A stretch of DNA of 39,066 bases from a virus, in IMG/VR virus record IMGVR_UViG_3300042305_000949, positions 1 through 39,066 of that record. The stretch is one strand, 5' to 3'. Below the pieces are notes generated by a model. That model worked only from the letters and a program-made list of their open reading frames with translations. It was not told the origin of the DNA and searched no databases. Below, piece after piece: positions 1-6,894 of this stretch. The position numbers were made by a program, and so were the translations under genes. Position 1 is the stretch's first letter. Each line of letters opens with the position of its first letter.

Positions 1-63
1 TCAGGCTTCACCCTCCCCACCGGACTCGACTGGAAATTATCCAAAACGATACGACCGAAATAA
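1..63 (+). CDS. 3' end of the gene that starts at 38455 (partial)
   Basis: The first 60 bases read in frame as the last 20 codons of the 180-residue protein encoded at 38455-38997, ending at a TAA that overlaps the next start codon (TAATG). The two copies agree from codon 3 onward. The first two codons here are TCA GGC (Ser-Gly) but the complete copy has TCT AAA (Ser-Lys). This piece is therefore the wrapped-round end of the genome, probably from a slightly different strain. Function unknown. Confidence 0.7.
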   Translation, partial: SGFTLPTGLDWKLSKTIRPK

Positions 64-132
64 TGCCAATTGATTATAAACTATATCACCCGGAATGGAA
101 ATCACGAATCAGACCGGATATTCTTAAACGGG
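7..132. repeat. Left copy of 126-bp exact terminal repeat
   Basis: Bases 7-132 are identical to 38941-39066. The six bases to the left differ at four positions from 38935-38940. This fits a circular or circularly permuted phage genome whose ends overlap in the assembly, giving a circle of about 38,934 bp. The repeat spans the end of one gene and the start of an HNH gene, which is not where a biological terminal repeat would be expected. Confidence 0.85.
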
Positions 133-488
133 CTGATAATAAATGTGAGTGCTGTGGAGTGGAGAATTATGCGGTTGGTTATCGTGATTTAAATGGAATA
201 TTTCAGCGTACAGATGGAAATGAAATGCACGACAAAGCAGGGTTTGGCGAGTTAAAATACATGGATGCAATTCAACTTATTAAACATTGCAACGAGTATA
301 GTGATGATGATTATAAGTTAATTATTATCGTCCTAACCATTGCTCACCTTGATCACGACATCAGCAACAACGATTACTCGAATCTAAAAGCCATGTGCCA
401 AAGATGCCACAACCGATACGATATGCCTAACAGGGTTAAGAATCGTAAAAATAATGTAACCAATTCAGACCAAACCTCGTTATTCTGA
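63..488 (+). CDS. HNH endonuclease-like protein
   Basis: A 141-residue zinc-stabilised HNH protein, likely a DNA-binding or nicking endonuclease. The first zinc pair is C28/C31; the catalytic segment AHLDHD lies near residue 95; the second zinc pair with the final His is in CQRCHNRYD near residue 112. The start ATG overlaps the stop of the upstream gene (TAATG). A paralogue at 35668-36066 shares the MPIDYK start, the spacing of the zinc residues and the CQRCHNRYD segment, but sits inside a cassette-like insertion. Here the gene is in the ordinary early operon. Free-standing HNH proteins in phages may be homing nucleases or help packaging; nothing here decides between these. Confidence 0.8.
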   Translation: MPIDYKLYHPEWKSRIRPDILKRADNKCECCGVENYAVGYRDLNGIFQRTDGNEMHDKAGFGELKYMDAIQLIKHCNEYSDDDYKLIIIVLTIAHLDHDISNNDYSNLKAMCQRCHNRYDMPNRVKNRKNNVTNSDQTSLF

Positions 489-490
489 AT

Positions 491-532
491 ATGCAAACAA
501 TCGAACTACACGGCAAAACAACACGACCATGA
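491..532 (+). CDS. Possible 13-residue peptide
   Basis: A short frame reading MQTIELHGKTTRP starts 3 bases after the HNH stop codon and overlaps the next start by ATGA. Its only support is this tight spacing at both ends, which matches the coupling seen throughout the early arm. It may be a remnant of a longer gene or chance. No function can be proposed. Confidence 0.2.
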   Translation: MQTIELHGKTTRP

Positions 533-717
533 CCATCTGGATTAATAATACCGAATACTTCGTCAGTGCCGACCTATTCCCCGGCTACGACTTGGAACGA
601 TTGGCGAGGTGGTTCGCAAAGAACAGACCCAACCAAGACCTGCAAGCGTTTGTCCAATTCTGGCAGAACCGAATCAGTGGGGCAGATGATAATTTCAAAG
701 AGATGATTGTGCTATGA
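529..717 (+). CDS. Hypothetical protein, 62 residues
   Basis: A small acidic-to-neutral protein rich in Trp and Phe (ARWFAKNR, FVQFWQNR), probably a compact helical domain. I do not recognise the family. It lies in a run of small early genes with ATGA or near-zero spacing: its stop overlaps the next start (ATGA at 714-717). Co-translation with its neighbours is likely. Confidence 0.6.
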   Translation: MTIWINNTEYFVSADLFPGYDLERLARWFAKNRPNQDLQAFVQFWQNRISGADDNFKEMIVL

Positions 718-833
718 AACGCAACGACTACATCAAACAATTTTACTCGCTCGGTATAACGATACCGGCACTGGCTCAGGCGTATAATTTGCCTGAATAT
801 TATGTTGAACGAATTGTAAAGTATTGGAAGTAA
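714..833 (+). CDS. Small helix-turn-helix-like protein, 39 residues
   Basis: Starts at ATG 714 inside the previous stop (ATGA) and encodes a peptide of 39 residues. Its middle and end (GITIPALAQAYNLPEYYVER) have the shape of a resolvase-type or sigma-like helix-turn-helix: a short helix, Ala-x-x-Tyr, a turn, and a second recognition-like helix. It could be a tiny DNA-binding regulator. The gene is short, but its ATGA coupling and 1-bp gap to the next ATG support it. Confidence 0.5.
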   Translation: MKRNDYIKQFYSLGITIPALAQAYNLPEYYVERIVKYWK

Positions 834-834
834 T

Positions 835-1305
835 ATGACAAAACGATTTAAACTAACCCCCGACCTTACCTGCCCTGAGTTGGCTGGGTATAGGTTGCCA
901 CCATGTTCCCGAAGTCAGGAAGATGGTGTTGAGGCAATTGTTAAGAACCTAATGGGATTGCCAGACTATTTAAATTTAGAGTCAATGAGTCCATCCATGA
1001 AAGGCTCTTTTGACTTTGGGGTTCAATGCTACAACAAAGCCCGAGAGAAGTATGAGTTTAGCCGGGAGGATTTAGTCCATGCCATTGATTTAGCACAAGA
1101 GGTGCATAAGCCTAAATACTGCCACCATTATGAACACACTTATACTCCTGAGCAAATAATGTCAATTTTACTCACCCCGATTGCGATTGAGGTGGAGATG
1201 GTTCAAAAGTCTATAAATGGTTCGATTCCTGTTGGGCAGGATTGGGAGTGTGTTCCAGCAACCAACCCGGACGGAACGCTGAAAGGGAGGTGGGTGTATG
1301 AGTAA
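835..1305 (+). CDS. Hypothetical protein, 156 residues
   Basis: A soluble protein of unknown function. It contains a helical segment around residues 60-100 with Lys, Tyr and His clusters (CYNKAREKY, KYCHHYEHTYTPEQI) and ends in a Gly/Trp-rich strand (VGQDWECVPATNPDG) resembling conserved short early proteins of Bacteroidota phages. It overlaps the next gene by 8 bp. The start follows a TAAT stop/start junction. Confidence 0.6.
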   Translation: MTKRFKLTPDLTCPELAGYRLPPCSRSQEDGVEAIVKNLMGLPDYLNLESMSPSMKGSFDFGVQCYNKAREKYEFSREDLVHAIDLAQEVHKPKYCHHYEHTYTPEQIMSILLTPIAIEVEMVQKSINGSIPVGQDWECVPATNPDGTLKGRWVYE

Positions 1306-1546
1306 GGTAATTAATTTACTCCCCCATTTTATCAAAGTTAGATTACTTGCAAAGAAGTTTGATATTTGGAAAGAAGTTCAAGATGACAATAGGAAACCCG
1401 ATGCGTTTATGTCAGGCGATTGGATTTCATACGATGGCAATTTATATTACGGGCATCCGCTTGGAGTATTTTTATTATCTAATCAAAACGAATTGTATCA
1501 ATTAAATAAACAATACAGAGATAAATATGACACCACAACCAATTAA
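1298..1546 (+). CDS. Hypothetical protein, 82 residues
   Basis: Small protein with a basic amphipathic N-terminus followed by a beta-rich, aromatic middle (DWISYDGNLYYGHPLGVFLL). Family not recognised. A GGGAGGTGGG stretch lies 6-15 bases before the ATG and may act as a ribosome-binding site, which is unusual for this phylum. It overlaps the neighbours on both sides. Confidence 0.55.
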   Translation: MSKVINLLPHFIKVRLLAKKFDIWKEVQDDNRKPDAFMSGDWISYDGNLYYGHPLGVFLLSNQNELYQLNKQYRDKYDTTTN

Positions 1547-1601
1547 ATTCCGGGGATTCCGGGTGGACTTGAACCAATTTGAGCAGGACTATGGCAAATA
1601 A
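1527..1601 (+). CDS. Possible 24-residue peptide
   Basis: A short frame beginning MTPQPIKFRGFRVDLNQFEQ starts inside the previous gene and ends inside the next. The start is a clean ATG and the composition looks protein-like, but the overlaps are larger than usual in this operon, so support is weak. Function unknown. Confidence 0.3.
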   Translation: MTPQPIKFRGFRVDLNQFEQDYGK

Positions 1602-1845
1602 ACAACAAACCGCAATCACATTTCTGATTGAACAGATAGATAAACTTGAAGAAGAAGATGGATATCTTGATATTGATAAATTTTATTGGCTCAAACAAGA
1701 TGCCATCCAAATGGAACGGGAGCAGATTGAACAAGCCTTTATAAAAGGGAATGAATTTGTTCCTAAATGGAAAATAAATGGTGTGCCATATATTGAATCT
1801 GAACAATATTACGAACAAACCTATGGAACTTCAAAAAGCCATTGA
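1591..1845 (+). CDS. Conserved phage hypothetical protein, 84 residues
   Basis: Starts at ATG 1591 (MANKQQTAI) rather than at the upstream in-frame alternative, which would overlap more. The protein is helical and acidic with the order: helix with EQIDKLEEE, MEREQIEQAFIKGNEF near residue 43, then EQYYEQTYG at the C-terminus. This order resembles a widespread short protein of Bacteroidota phages whose role is unknown. It overlaps the next gene by 23 bp. Confidence 0.65.
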   Translation: MANKQQTAITFLIEQIDKLEEEDGYLDIDKFYWLKQDAIQMEREQIEQAFIKGNEFVPKWKINGVPYIESEQYYEQTYGTSKSH

Positions 1846-2017
1846 CATATTAATGAACCTGCACCGCCACAAGTTAGGCAAAGCAGACAAGCCAAATTGC
1901 ACCGATGCGGAGATTAACACAGCACGGAACACGCTCAGGCATTACAATAATACCCAGCGAATCAGGTCACTTCAACACAACCCTAAGCCAAGCATTCCCC
2001 ACGAACGGGGCAACTAA
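1823..2017 (+). CDS. Hypothetical protein, 64 residues, last gene of the rightward arm
   Basis: Begins MELQKAIDILMNLHRHKLGK, a short helical N-terminus followed by a second helix (DAEINTARNTLRHYNN). The order resembles small phage proteins that have an AIxIL...HxxxxG helix followed by an acidic linker. Its last 51 bases lie opposite the end of the convergent gene at 1967-2278, so either its C-terminal end is dispensable or the two genes truly overlap tail to tail. Confidence 0.5.
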   Translation: MELQKAIDILMNLHRHKLGKADKPNCTDAEINTARNTLRHYNNTQRIRSLQHNPKPSIPHERGN

Positions 2018-2278
2018 CACCATCCACCAAGACGATTCAACCTGCCCCAGAGCGATTAACGCAATGTTGAAGGCAATCACTTCCAACCAAACATTTTGAC
2101 ACAATACACACAAGCCTAATGGCTTTGACCAGTGCTTATCGTGGTGCTGTTGTAGCCATCTGCCATATCTTTGAAAGATATGCCCCGGCTGAATCCAGAC
2201 CTCGAACGCATACGATACGCACGAAACGGCAAAACTGAACGCCAGCAGGACGAATAAGTTTATAGCAAAGTCAAACAT
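1967..2278 (-). CDS. Small membrane protein, 103 residues, last gene of the late arm
   Basis: Two hydrophobic segments are visible: residues 2-25 (INLFVLLAFSFAVSCVSYAF) and about 65-95 (VIAFNIALIALG...WWMVLVAPFVG). A cytoplasmic or periplasmic loop between them carries KPLGLCVLCQNVW with a CxxC pair. Phage membrane proteins with such a Cys-containing loop are common in Bacteroidota phages and have no agreed role. Position at the end of the late operon, downstream of lysis candidates, is compatible with lysis or exclusion, but this is inference. Confidence 0.65.
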   Translation of the reverse strand: MFDFAINLFVLLAFSFAVSCVSYAFEVWIQPGHIFQRYGRWLQQHHDKHWSKPLGLCVLCQNVWLEVIAFNIALIALGQVESSWWMVLVAPFVGNAWLRVVLK

Positions 2279-2279
2279 A

Positions 2280-2585
2280 TCAGGCAGGTATATTCGTCCA
2301 CTGAAACCAGATATGACCGCTCGGGTCGTTTATGTATGAGTTCGTATCGGTTCGATTTGCTATGGGCAATTTTATGCGAACCATAACGGTTGCGTCATTC
2401 GCGTAGCCATTAACCAATACAATCGGATTGCCTGCCGTACCTGCCAATGTATTGATGTAAAATTGCCCGTTTATAAGAGCCTCAATGCTGAAATTCCCCG
2501 AGAATGGGAAAACCATAGCGGGAAGCGTTATTGCCGTCTGAGTGGACGGGAAATTGCCTAAATTAAGTGTGCTGTATGTGTTCAT
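2280..2585 (-). CDS. Putative virion or tail accessory protein, 101 residues
   Basis: Beta-rich sequence (ITLPAMVFPFSGNFSIEALI, VMVRIKLPI) with few charged residues, as in small phage structural proteins. It is separated by 1 bp from each neighbour in the late operon. Family not recognised; a tail-tube or decoration role is possible but cannot be shown from sequence alone. Confidence 0.6.
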   Translation of the reverse strand: MNTYSTLNLGNFPSTQTAITLPAMVFPFSGNFSIEALINGQFYINTLAGTAGNPIVLVNGYANDATVMVRIKLPIANRTDTNSYINDPSGHIWFQWTNIPA

Positions 2586-2586
2586 A

Positions 2587-3144
2587 TTAAATTAGTTCAG
2601 GAGGATTGCGACATTCGGAAAACTCTCTTGCAAAGATAACATTTATATCAATGGCGAACGATTGCAACTCGGGCATATACGACCTCAATTCATTGCCGGT
2701 ATCCTCGTCATTGAAGTTGAAATAATCGTATTGAATTGACGCCAAATCGACCTTGATAGTATCGACCTGAGGAAAGTCGGGAATGAATGTACCCATGATT
2801 GTATTTAGCGTATAATCGCCAACCTCGTATTGGTTGTTCCCCGTAAACACAAACACGCCACGAAGTGTAAACGACTGCTCAAAGCGTTCTTGGCACGACC
2901 CGAATCGGGGCAAAGGTCTGAATGTTGATTTCTCTAACTCCTCGTATCTAAGGTAAAAGAAATTCCCGTTCGTGTCGATGTTCGGAAACCGCACTAACTC
3001 GCTGTTGTCGTCCATCCTGCGGAGGTAAATGTAACCCGTATCAGGTTCACGAAAACAGAAGTCATATCCGCTCGGGAATATGACATTGTTTTGCTCGATG
3101 TGCTGGCGGATGGAGGAGATTATATGGATTGTTTCTGAGGTCAT
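2587..3144 (-). CDS. Hypothetical late protein, 185 residues (possible tail connector)
   Basis: A beta-rich protein with an initial helix (IHIISSIRQHIEQNN) and many aromatic residues. Its ATGA start overlaps the stop of the gp10-like gene upstream, so the two are probably translated together. In siphophages, genes next to gp10-like proteins usually encode tail terminator or head-tail joining proteins of 120-190 residues. That role is an inference from place and size. Confidence 0.6.
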   Translation of the reverse strand: MTSETIHIISSIRQHIEQNNVIFPSGYDFCFREPDTGYIYLRRMDDNSELVRFPNIDTNGNFFYLRYEELEKSTFRPLPRFGSCQERFEQSFTLRGVFVFTGNNQYEVGDYTLNTIMGTFIPDFPQVDTIKVDLASIQYDYFNFNDEDTGNELRSYMPELQSFAIDINVIFAREFSECRNPPELI

Positions 3145-4274
3145 TTTTTCTTGCGTTTTTTAGGTTTGTATATTCCCATTCTGAGTTGTTTGGCTCGTAG
3201 TTCAACTTTTTTTATCCGCTCTTTCTTCATCACTTTTTTCTTGTACGCCTTACTCTTTGCTGTTTGAGTTTTATATTTCTCCCTCGATTTTTGTAACTGC
3301 TTAGAACTGGTTGTTATTGTCTTTTTTAATTTATTGACCTGCTTAACTTCTGACAAGGCTTGTTTAGCCATATCAATTTCTTTTTTCTGCTGTGCCAATT
3401 TACGAGCGTACTCTTTGCTCGCCTTACTGCCCGGTCTTGACTTGCTTAGTTTTTGAGCATTAGCATCGGCATAGGCTTGTTTGCGTTTAATAACTCCTTG
3501 AAGATAATCGGCACGCTTTTTAGTGTCAATTCTTCTAAATTGATTCGCCTTTAATGCTTTTTCAGCAGACTGCTTTTTCTTAATTGCTTCACTTGTTTTA
3601 AGGTTGGTTTTGTTGAGACTTTTTTGCTGAATTTCAAGTCTTGTTTGTTTTTTTGCATAACTGACCTGTGCCTGTTGTGCTTTTTTCTTCAACGCTTGCT
3701 TGCGTTCAAACTTTCTTCGCTTCGCTTTCTTCTGTTGTTGGCGACTTATAGACTTCGAAACGGCATCACGCTTTTGAATTGTTTTTGCGGTCGGCACGCT
3801 TGGAAAATTATCAATCGCACTTTGCAAGATAGCATAGGCATCGAGAGCCATCTGCTTTTCCATCTTTGCCTTTTCTTTTTCGTTCAGTTCAAAGATAGGC
3901 TCATTTACCTGCTTATCGCTTGTCTGTTGCCATTCGGCAATCTGGGCAGTATCGCTATTATTAAAGCCGTAGGTGACTTCTTTTTCGGCAGTCGATAGAA
4001 TGTTCATCGAATAGAACAAATTGCCCGTAAAGGTCAAATCTTTGTAACTGATTTGTAACCCAGCATCTAGCCTTAAATTGGTGTAGTTAGAGGGGGCGTT
4101 TCGGTATTCCATCCGCTTGCCCGCAGTTGTCAAGCCTCGATTAAACACCCTCCTTTGCATTTCAGCCGACCCGATACTGCTTGCATTTACCAATATCTTC
4201 CCCATATTGGCTTGGAGTGCCTGCTTTGCATTATTCAAAGCCTTCTCGAACTGCTCAGGCGTTAGGTTTGCCAT
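3141..4274 (-). CDS. gp10-like tail-completion candidate with a long Lys-rich C-terminal extension
   Basis: The first ~165 residues resemble the HK97 gp10 / virion morphogenesis type: an N-terminal helix (TPEQFEKALNNAKQALQ), a loop with Asn and Gly, a strand pair (GNLFYSMNIL, KEVTYGFNN) and a C-terminal helix around KAKMEKQMALDAYAIL. After this the protein changes to an extremely basic coiled-coil-like tail (~residues 170-377), mostly Lys, Arg, Gln and Ala, ending KPKKRKKK. Normal gp10 proteins have about 120-170 residues, so the extension doubles the size. ATG 4274 is preferred to the TTG six bases upstream. The extension may bind DNA or RNA; the gp10 assignment itself is moderate. Confidence 0.6.
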   Translation of the reverse strand: MANLTPEQFEKALNNAKQALQANMGKILVNASSIGSAEMQRRVFNRGLTTAGKRMEYRNAPSNYTNLRLDAGLQISYKDLTFTGNLFYSMNILSTAEKEVTYGFNNSDTAQIAEWQQTSDKQVNEPIFELNEKEKAKMEKQMALDAYAILQSAIDNFPSVPTAKTIQKRDAVSKSISRQQQKKAKRRKFERKQALKKKAQQAQVSYAKKQTRLEIQQKSLNKTNLKTSEAIKKKQSAEKALKANQFRRIDTKKRADYLQGVIKRKQAYADANAQKLSKSRPGSKASKEYARKLAQQKKEIDMAKQALSEVKQVNKLKKTITTSSKQLQKSREKYKTQTAKSKAYKKKVMKKERIKKVELRAKQLRMGIYKPKKRKKK

Positions 4275-4683
4275 TGACAATCGTGATAAAGACCTTACGC
4301 CCCTCGGTTAATGCTTTGCGAATCTTAAGAATTAAATCGTTGGTAGCAGGAATCGAACTGAACACGCCCGTATCGTTGCGAGTGCGACCGGGTAATAAAC
4401 AACCCTCTGTATGTGCCTCGGTGTTGCCTGAATGAATGCGGATGCCTGCATAATTCGGTACATTCAAAAGCAGTGGCAGTTCCCGTTTGAAGCGGTTGGA
4501 TAGAGTTATTACAACCTCATACCGCCCTGCTGGAATAGCCGTTTGACCTGCAATCTTCTTGGGTCGAACTGCATCCTCGCAAATAAAGCATTCATGGACG
4601 CCATTAATAGACAACTTGCCCAATGTGCGATTGGGTAGCATTATATCTCTTTCGAGATGTAATTCTAAGTTGTCTTTCTTCAT
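4255..4683 (-). CDS. DUF5675 family protein, lysis-enzyme candidate
   Basis: Starts at MKKDNLELHLERD (ATG 4683), giving 142 residues; the longer frame reads into the upstream gene. Signature stretches of the DUF5675 family are present: LERD...RTLGKL near residues 10-24, IPAGRY at 50-55, VPNYAGIRIHSGN at 75-87 and TEGCLLPG at 92-99. The H84...C95 spacing recalls the His/Cys catalytic pair of L,D-transpeptidase (YkuD) enzymes, so a peptidoglycan-active role is possible, though unproven. It lies two short genes downstream of a holin-like protein, and no other recognisable endolysin is visible in the window. Confidence 0.75.
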   Translation of the reverse strand: MKKDNLELHLERDIMLPNRTLGKLSINGVHECFICEDAVRPKKIAGQTAIPAGRYEVVITLSNRFKRELPLLLNVPNYAGIRIHSGNTEAHTEGCLLPGRTRNDTGVFSSIPATNDLILKIRKALTEGRKVFITIVNGKPNA

Positions 4684-4684
4684 G

Positions 4685-4828
4685 TTACTTACGCTTGCTT
4701 TTAGGCTTAGATTTCCCAGCCTTTGATAAAGCGATTGCAACTGCTTGTTTTTGTGCCTTTCCACTTTTCATCTCAGATTTGATGTTGGACGAAATTGTCT
4801 TTTGCGAGTAACCTTTTTTTAACGGCAT
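4685..4828 (-). CDS. Small basic conserved phage protein, 47 residues
   Basis: Begins [18 protein letters not shown], contains [17 protein letters not shown] and ends in a Lys/Ser-rich tail. This MPLKKG...ISSNI...[13 protein letters not shown] pattern recurs in many phages and some bacteria (DUF6496-like), where the role is unknown. Its stop is 1 bp from the DUF5675 start and its start is 3 bp from the stop of the holin-like gene, so it is part of a compact lysis-region cluster. It is too short for many ORF filters. Confidence 0.75.
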   Translation of the reverse strand: MPLKKGYSQKTISSNIKSEMKSGKAQKQAVAIALSKAGKSKPKSKRK

Positions 4829-4831
4829 GGA

Positions 4832-5089
4832 TTATATAATTTCTTCGTTTGTTTTTTCTTCAACACCAAACGCCTGACTAATCGCACTAACAAGAGTAGT
4901 CAGACTCCCCCCATAAATTACCGCATTTGTCGCAATCGTCACGACTGACGCCGGCAGTGATACAGGCAGAGCCACAATCGCCCCGCCAATCAATACCAAC
5001 GCACCGCCCACTTTCAATGCTGTGTTGCGGACTTTCTTCGCCCATAACGGAGTCGGGGCGGACATTTGCCCAAAAGTCAATTTGCTCAT
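4832..5089 (-). CDS. Holin-like membrane protein, 85 residues
   Basis: N-terminal MSKLTFGQMSAPTP followed by two hydrophobic segments (ALVLIGGAIVALPVSLPAS, residues ~30-48; ATNAVIYGGSLTTLVSAIS, ~54-72) and an acidic C-terminus. The same MSKLTFGQM...APTP start and two-helix layout is frequent in Bacteroidota phages in proteins usually taken as holins. It lies three genes from a DUF5675 lysis candidate. Holin function is inferred from topology and context. Confidence 0.65.
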   Translation of the reverse strand: MSKLTFGQMSAPTPLWAKKVRNTALKVGGALVLIGGAIVALPVSLPASVVTIATNAVIYGGSLTTLVSAISQAFGVEEKTNEEII

Positions 5090-5094
5090 AATCG

Positions 5095-5346
5095 TTATTT
5101 AAAATTATCTCCAATTTTTTTCGCTTTGCTTGCCACTGATTTCGACCCAACACAACCCCACATCTGCCGAGCAAGTTTATTCGGCACGCCTGAGCCGGGT
5201 ATCTTCATCGAGCGGGCGCAATACGCATGGCCTCGAGGCGTTCCGGGACTTACCTTAGCGTTATCATCGCCGGCATGATATACTTTACCACCAACCTCGA
5301 CAGACCACTTCTTGCCTTTCGCTGAACTTGGTTTTATCTTGCCCAT
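5095..5346 (-). CDS. Hypothetical basic protein, 83 residues
   Basis: A Lys/Gly/Ser-rich protein with a short strand region (WSVEVGGKVYHAG), then PGTPRGHAYCARS and a WGC segment, ending AKKIGDNFK. The order resembles short late proteins of Bacteroidota phages with paired Cys residues. It may be a small virion or DNA-associated protein. Function unknown. It is 3 bp from the next upstream gene. Confidence 0.6.
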   Translation of the reverse strand: MGKIKPSSAKGKKWSVEVGGKVYHAGDDNAKVSPGTPRGHAYCARSMKIPGSGVPNKLARQMWGCVGSKSVASKAKKIGDNFK

Positions 5347-5349
5347 GAC

Positions 5350-5481
5350 TTAGCGTTTAATGCCGGGAATCCTAACCGTACCCGGTCTTGGTGCAGGTCT
5401 GCCTGTACTTGGTCTTGGTTGTGGTCTTGAGCCACCGCAAGTTGAACAACCTGCATACATTGGAAGCATTGGATTAATCAT
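5350..5481 (-). CDS. Proline/arginine-rich 43-residue protein
   Basis: Reads MINPMLPMYAGCSTCGG, then a Pro/Arg/Gly-rich tail (SRPQPRPSTGRPAPRPGT). A CxxC pair lies near residue 12. ATGA overlap with the gene upstream (5478-5481) and a 3-bp gap to the gene downstream strongly support that it is translated. Function unknown; the composition suggests a flexible, nucleic-acid-binding or linker peptide. Confidence 0.55.
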   Translation of the reverse strand: MINPMLPMYAGCSTCGGSRPQPRPSTGRPAPRPGTVRIPGIKR

Positions 5482-6473
5482 CTGTAATATCCTTTAGATT
5501 GTCTTTGAGTTTCTGCATAGCGTGTACCGTTACATGCGATGCAATTCGTTCTGGGTCTGGATAGCATTGTTCTTGCCTCAACCCGTAGTATTTCCATCCT
5601 GCGTTCGTAGTCGTTTTCAAACTTTGCACGCAGTTCTATTTTTTCTTCTTTGTTATGTATAGTCTTGGAGTTTGCCCGAACCGTGTTAATCAACTCGTCC
5701 AATAAGTCCACACCCAACCGATATAAGCACGCCTGCTGGAATGATACGCTATTACGGAAGATACAAGCAATCTGTGACTGGTCGCATTGATATTGAGCCT
5801 CTGCAATGAAGCCAAATGTATTATCAACCTCGTTTGAACCATCCCAACCAGACGCACGCCATAAGCCAACATTCGATTCGTTGTAAGGTCGATTGCAACA
5901 CCCTCCGACTTTCAATTCAGCAGTGGCAAGACTTGCGTTATCCAAGGTTAGATACGCCTCACCTCCATCGGTGATGAAGTCCGTATTAACCTCGGTTGGA
6001 ATGCCTGCAACTGCAGTAAAATTAACACTCTTCACCTGACCGATATTGTCGGTAATTGTTATAGTGTTTAGCCCTGAGTTATTGACCAGAACTTTGACAT
6101 AAGGAATCACTAACAATCCGTAGTCATCATTCTTCCTACGGGTAAATTTGATGCCTCTGTTAAGCGGTTGAGGCGTATTGTATGCAATCACCCCAGTCGG
6201 GTACTTACCCGCTTTCATGCGGTCTAAGACGCTATTCTGGCGAAAGTCCTGAATAATCCATTGCGACAATTCAGCCACGACCATATTCATTGCAAAACTT
6301 ACTTTGTCCTGAATGAAATCGCCCGTAGTTTGATAGTCGCTATCTGCCATTGCAACAATATCCGCACGGCTAAGACCGGGCAATGACTCAACATAAAGAT
6401 TGAAGTCACTCGGCACATTCCATTGCGGATTGTTAGACCCGATGATATTACGCAGGCAGTTTATCAGGTTCAT
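5478..6473 (-). CDS. Conserved late protein, 331 residues, probably structural
   Basis: N-terminal helix with LRNIIGSNN, then SDFNLYVESLPGLS, a pattern shared by structural proteins of Bacteroidota siphophages next to the capsid gene. The middle is beta-rich (TITITDNIGQVKSVNF); the C-terminal part holds Cys residues (GGCC, CDQSQIAC, NCIACNG) and a helix. Likely a connector or minor head/tail protein; the exact role cannot be read from sequence. It overlaps the next upstream gene by 26 bp. Confidence 0.6.
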   Translation of the reverse strand: MNLINCLRNIIGSNNPQWNVPSDFNLYVESLPGLSRADIVAMADSDYQTTGDFIQDKVSFAMNMVVAELSQWIIQDFRQNSVLDRMKAGKYPTGVIAYNTPQPLNRGIKFTRRKNDDYGLLVIPYVKVLVNNSGLNTITITDNIGQVKSVNFTAVAGIPTEVNTDFITDGGEAYLTLDNASLATAELKVGGCCNRPYNESNVGLWRASGWDGSNEVDNTFGFIAEAQYQCDQSQIACIFRNSVSFQQACLYRLGVDLLDELINTVRANSKTIHNKEEKIELRAKFENDYERRMEILRVEARTMLSRPRTNCIACNGTRYAETQRQSKGYYR

Positions 6474-6888
6474 ATAGGTAGATTACAGAATATTCTTTGT
6501 TATGCAACACCTCAACTGACTTGCCCTGAGCCGTTGCGAGTTCGTATATCTTGTCAAACAACTCGTCAGGCAAGAACTCTTTAATGTGAATCGAGTTGTA
6601 CCAATGTAGCGTGAAATAAACGCCTGAGCCATCGTGTAACCCTTTCCAAGTCTTATCAACTTGCGGAACATTGAACTCAGGTGTGACCGCCCACATACCA
6701 GCGTCAATGCGTGCGACATTGTACTTCTTCAAGTCCTTTCCAGCCTTGCACAACGCCTTAAACTGACCCTCGTTGGGCAGGGGCAACATACGAATATGAA
6801 ACCCCTGTCCTTCGAGTGTGTCAGCAACCATCCGAGTGACATAAGCCACCCGGATGTTTACCGTTTTGTCTGTCCAATTAAGAACCAT
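6448..6888 (-). CDS. Late protein, 146 residues (head-tail joining candidate)
   Basis: Mixed alpha/beta protein directly downstream of the major capsid gene (6-bp gap). In siphophage gene order this place is usually taken by head completion or adaptor proteins of 100-160 residues. No recognisable family motif. The overlap with the following gene suggests coupled translation. Confidence 0.55.
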   Translation of the reverse strand: MVLNWTDKTVNIRVAYVTRMVADTLEGQGFHIRMLPLPNEGQFKALCKAGKDLKKYNVARIDAGMWAVTPEFNVPQVDKTWKGLHDGSGVYFTLHWYNSIHIKEFLPDELFDKIYELATAQGKSVEVLHNKEYSVIYLYEPDKLPA

Positions 6889-6894
6889 TACCGA

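Noticed and set aside
7-132. Biological direct terminal repeat for packaging
   Set aside because: Its place inside an operon, its length near typical assembly overlaps and the neighbouring variant bases make an assembly overlap more likely.
1905-2099. 64-residue plus-strand frame
   Set aside because: Overlaps two better-supported genes in other frames, and its composition is not protein-like.
3624-3998. 124-residue plus-strand frame rich in Leu, Phe and Cys, like a membrane protein
   Set aside because: It is the antisense shadow of the Lys-rich gene: AAA/AAG codons give TTT/CTT on the other strand. No start site support.
4887-5174. 95-residue minus-strand frame
   Set aside because: Overlaps the holin-like gene and the 83-residue gene, both with tight spacing and clear composition.
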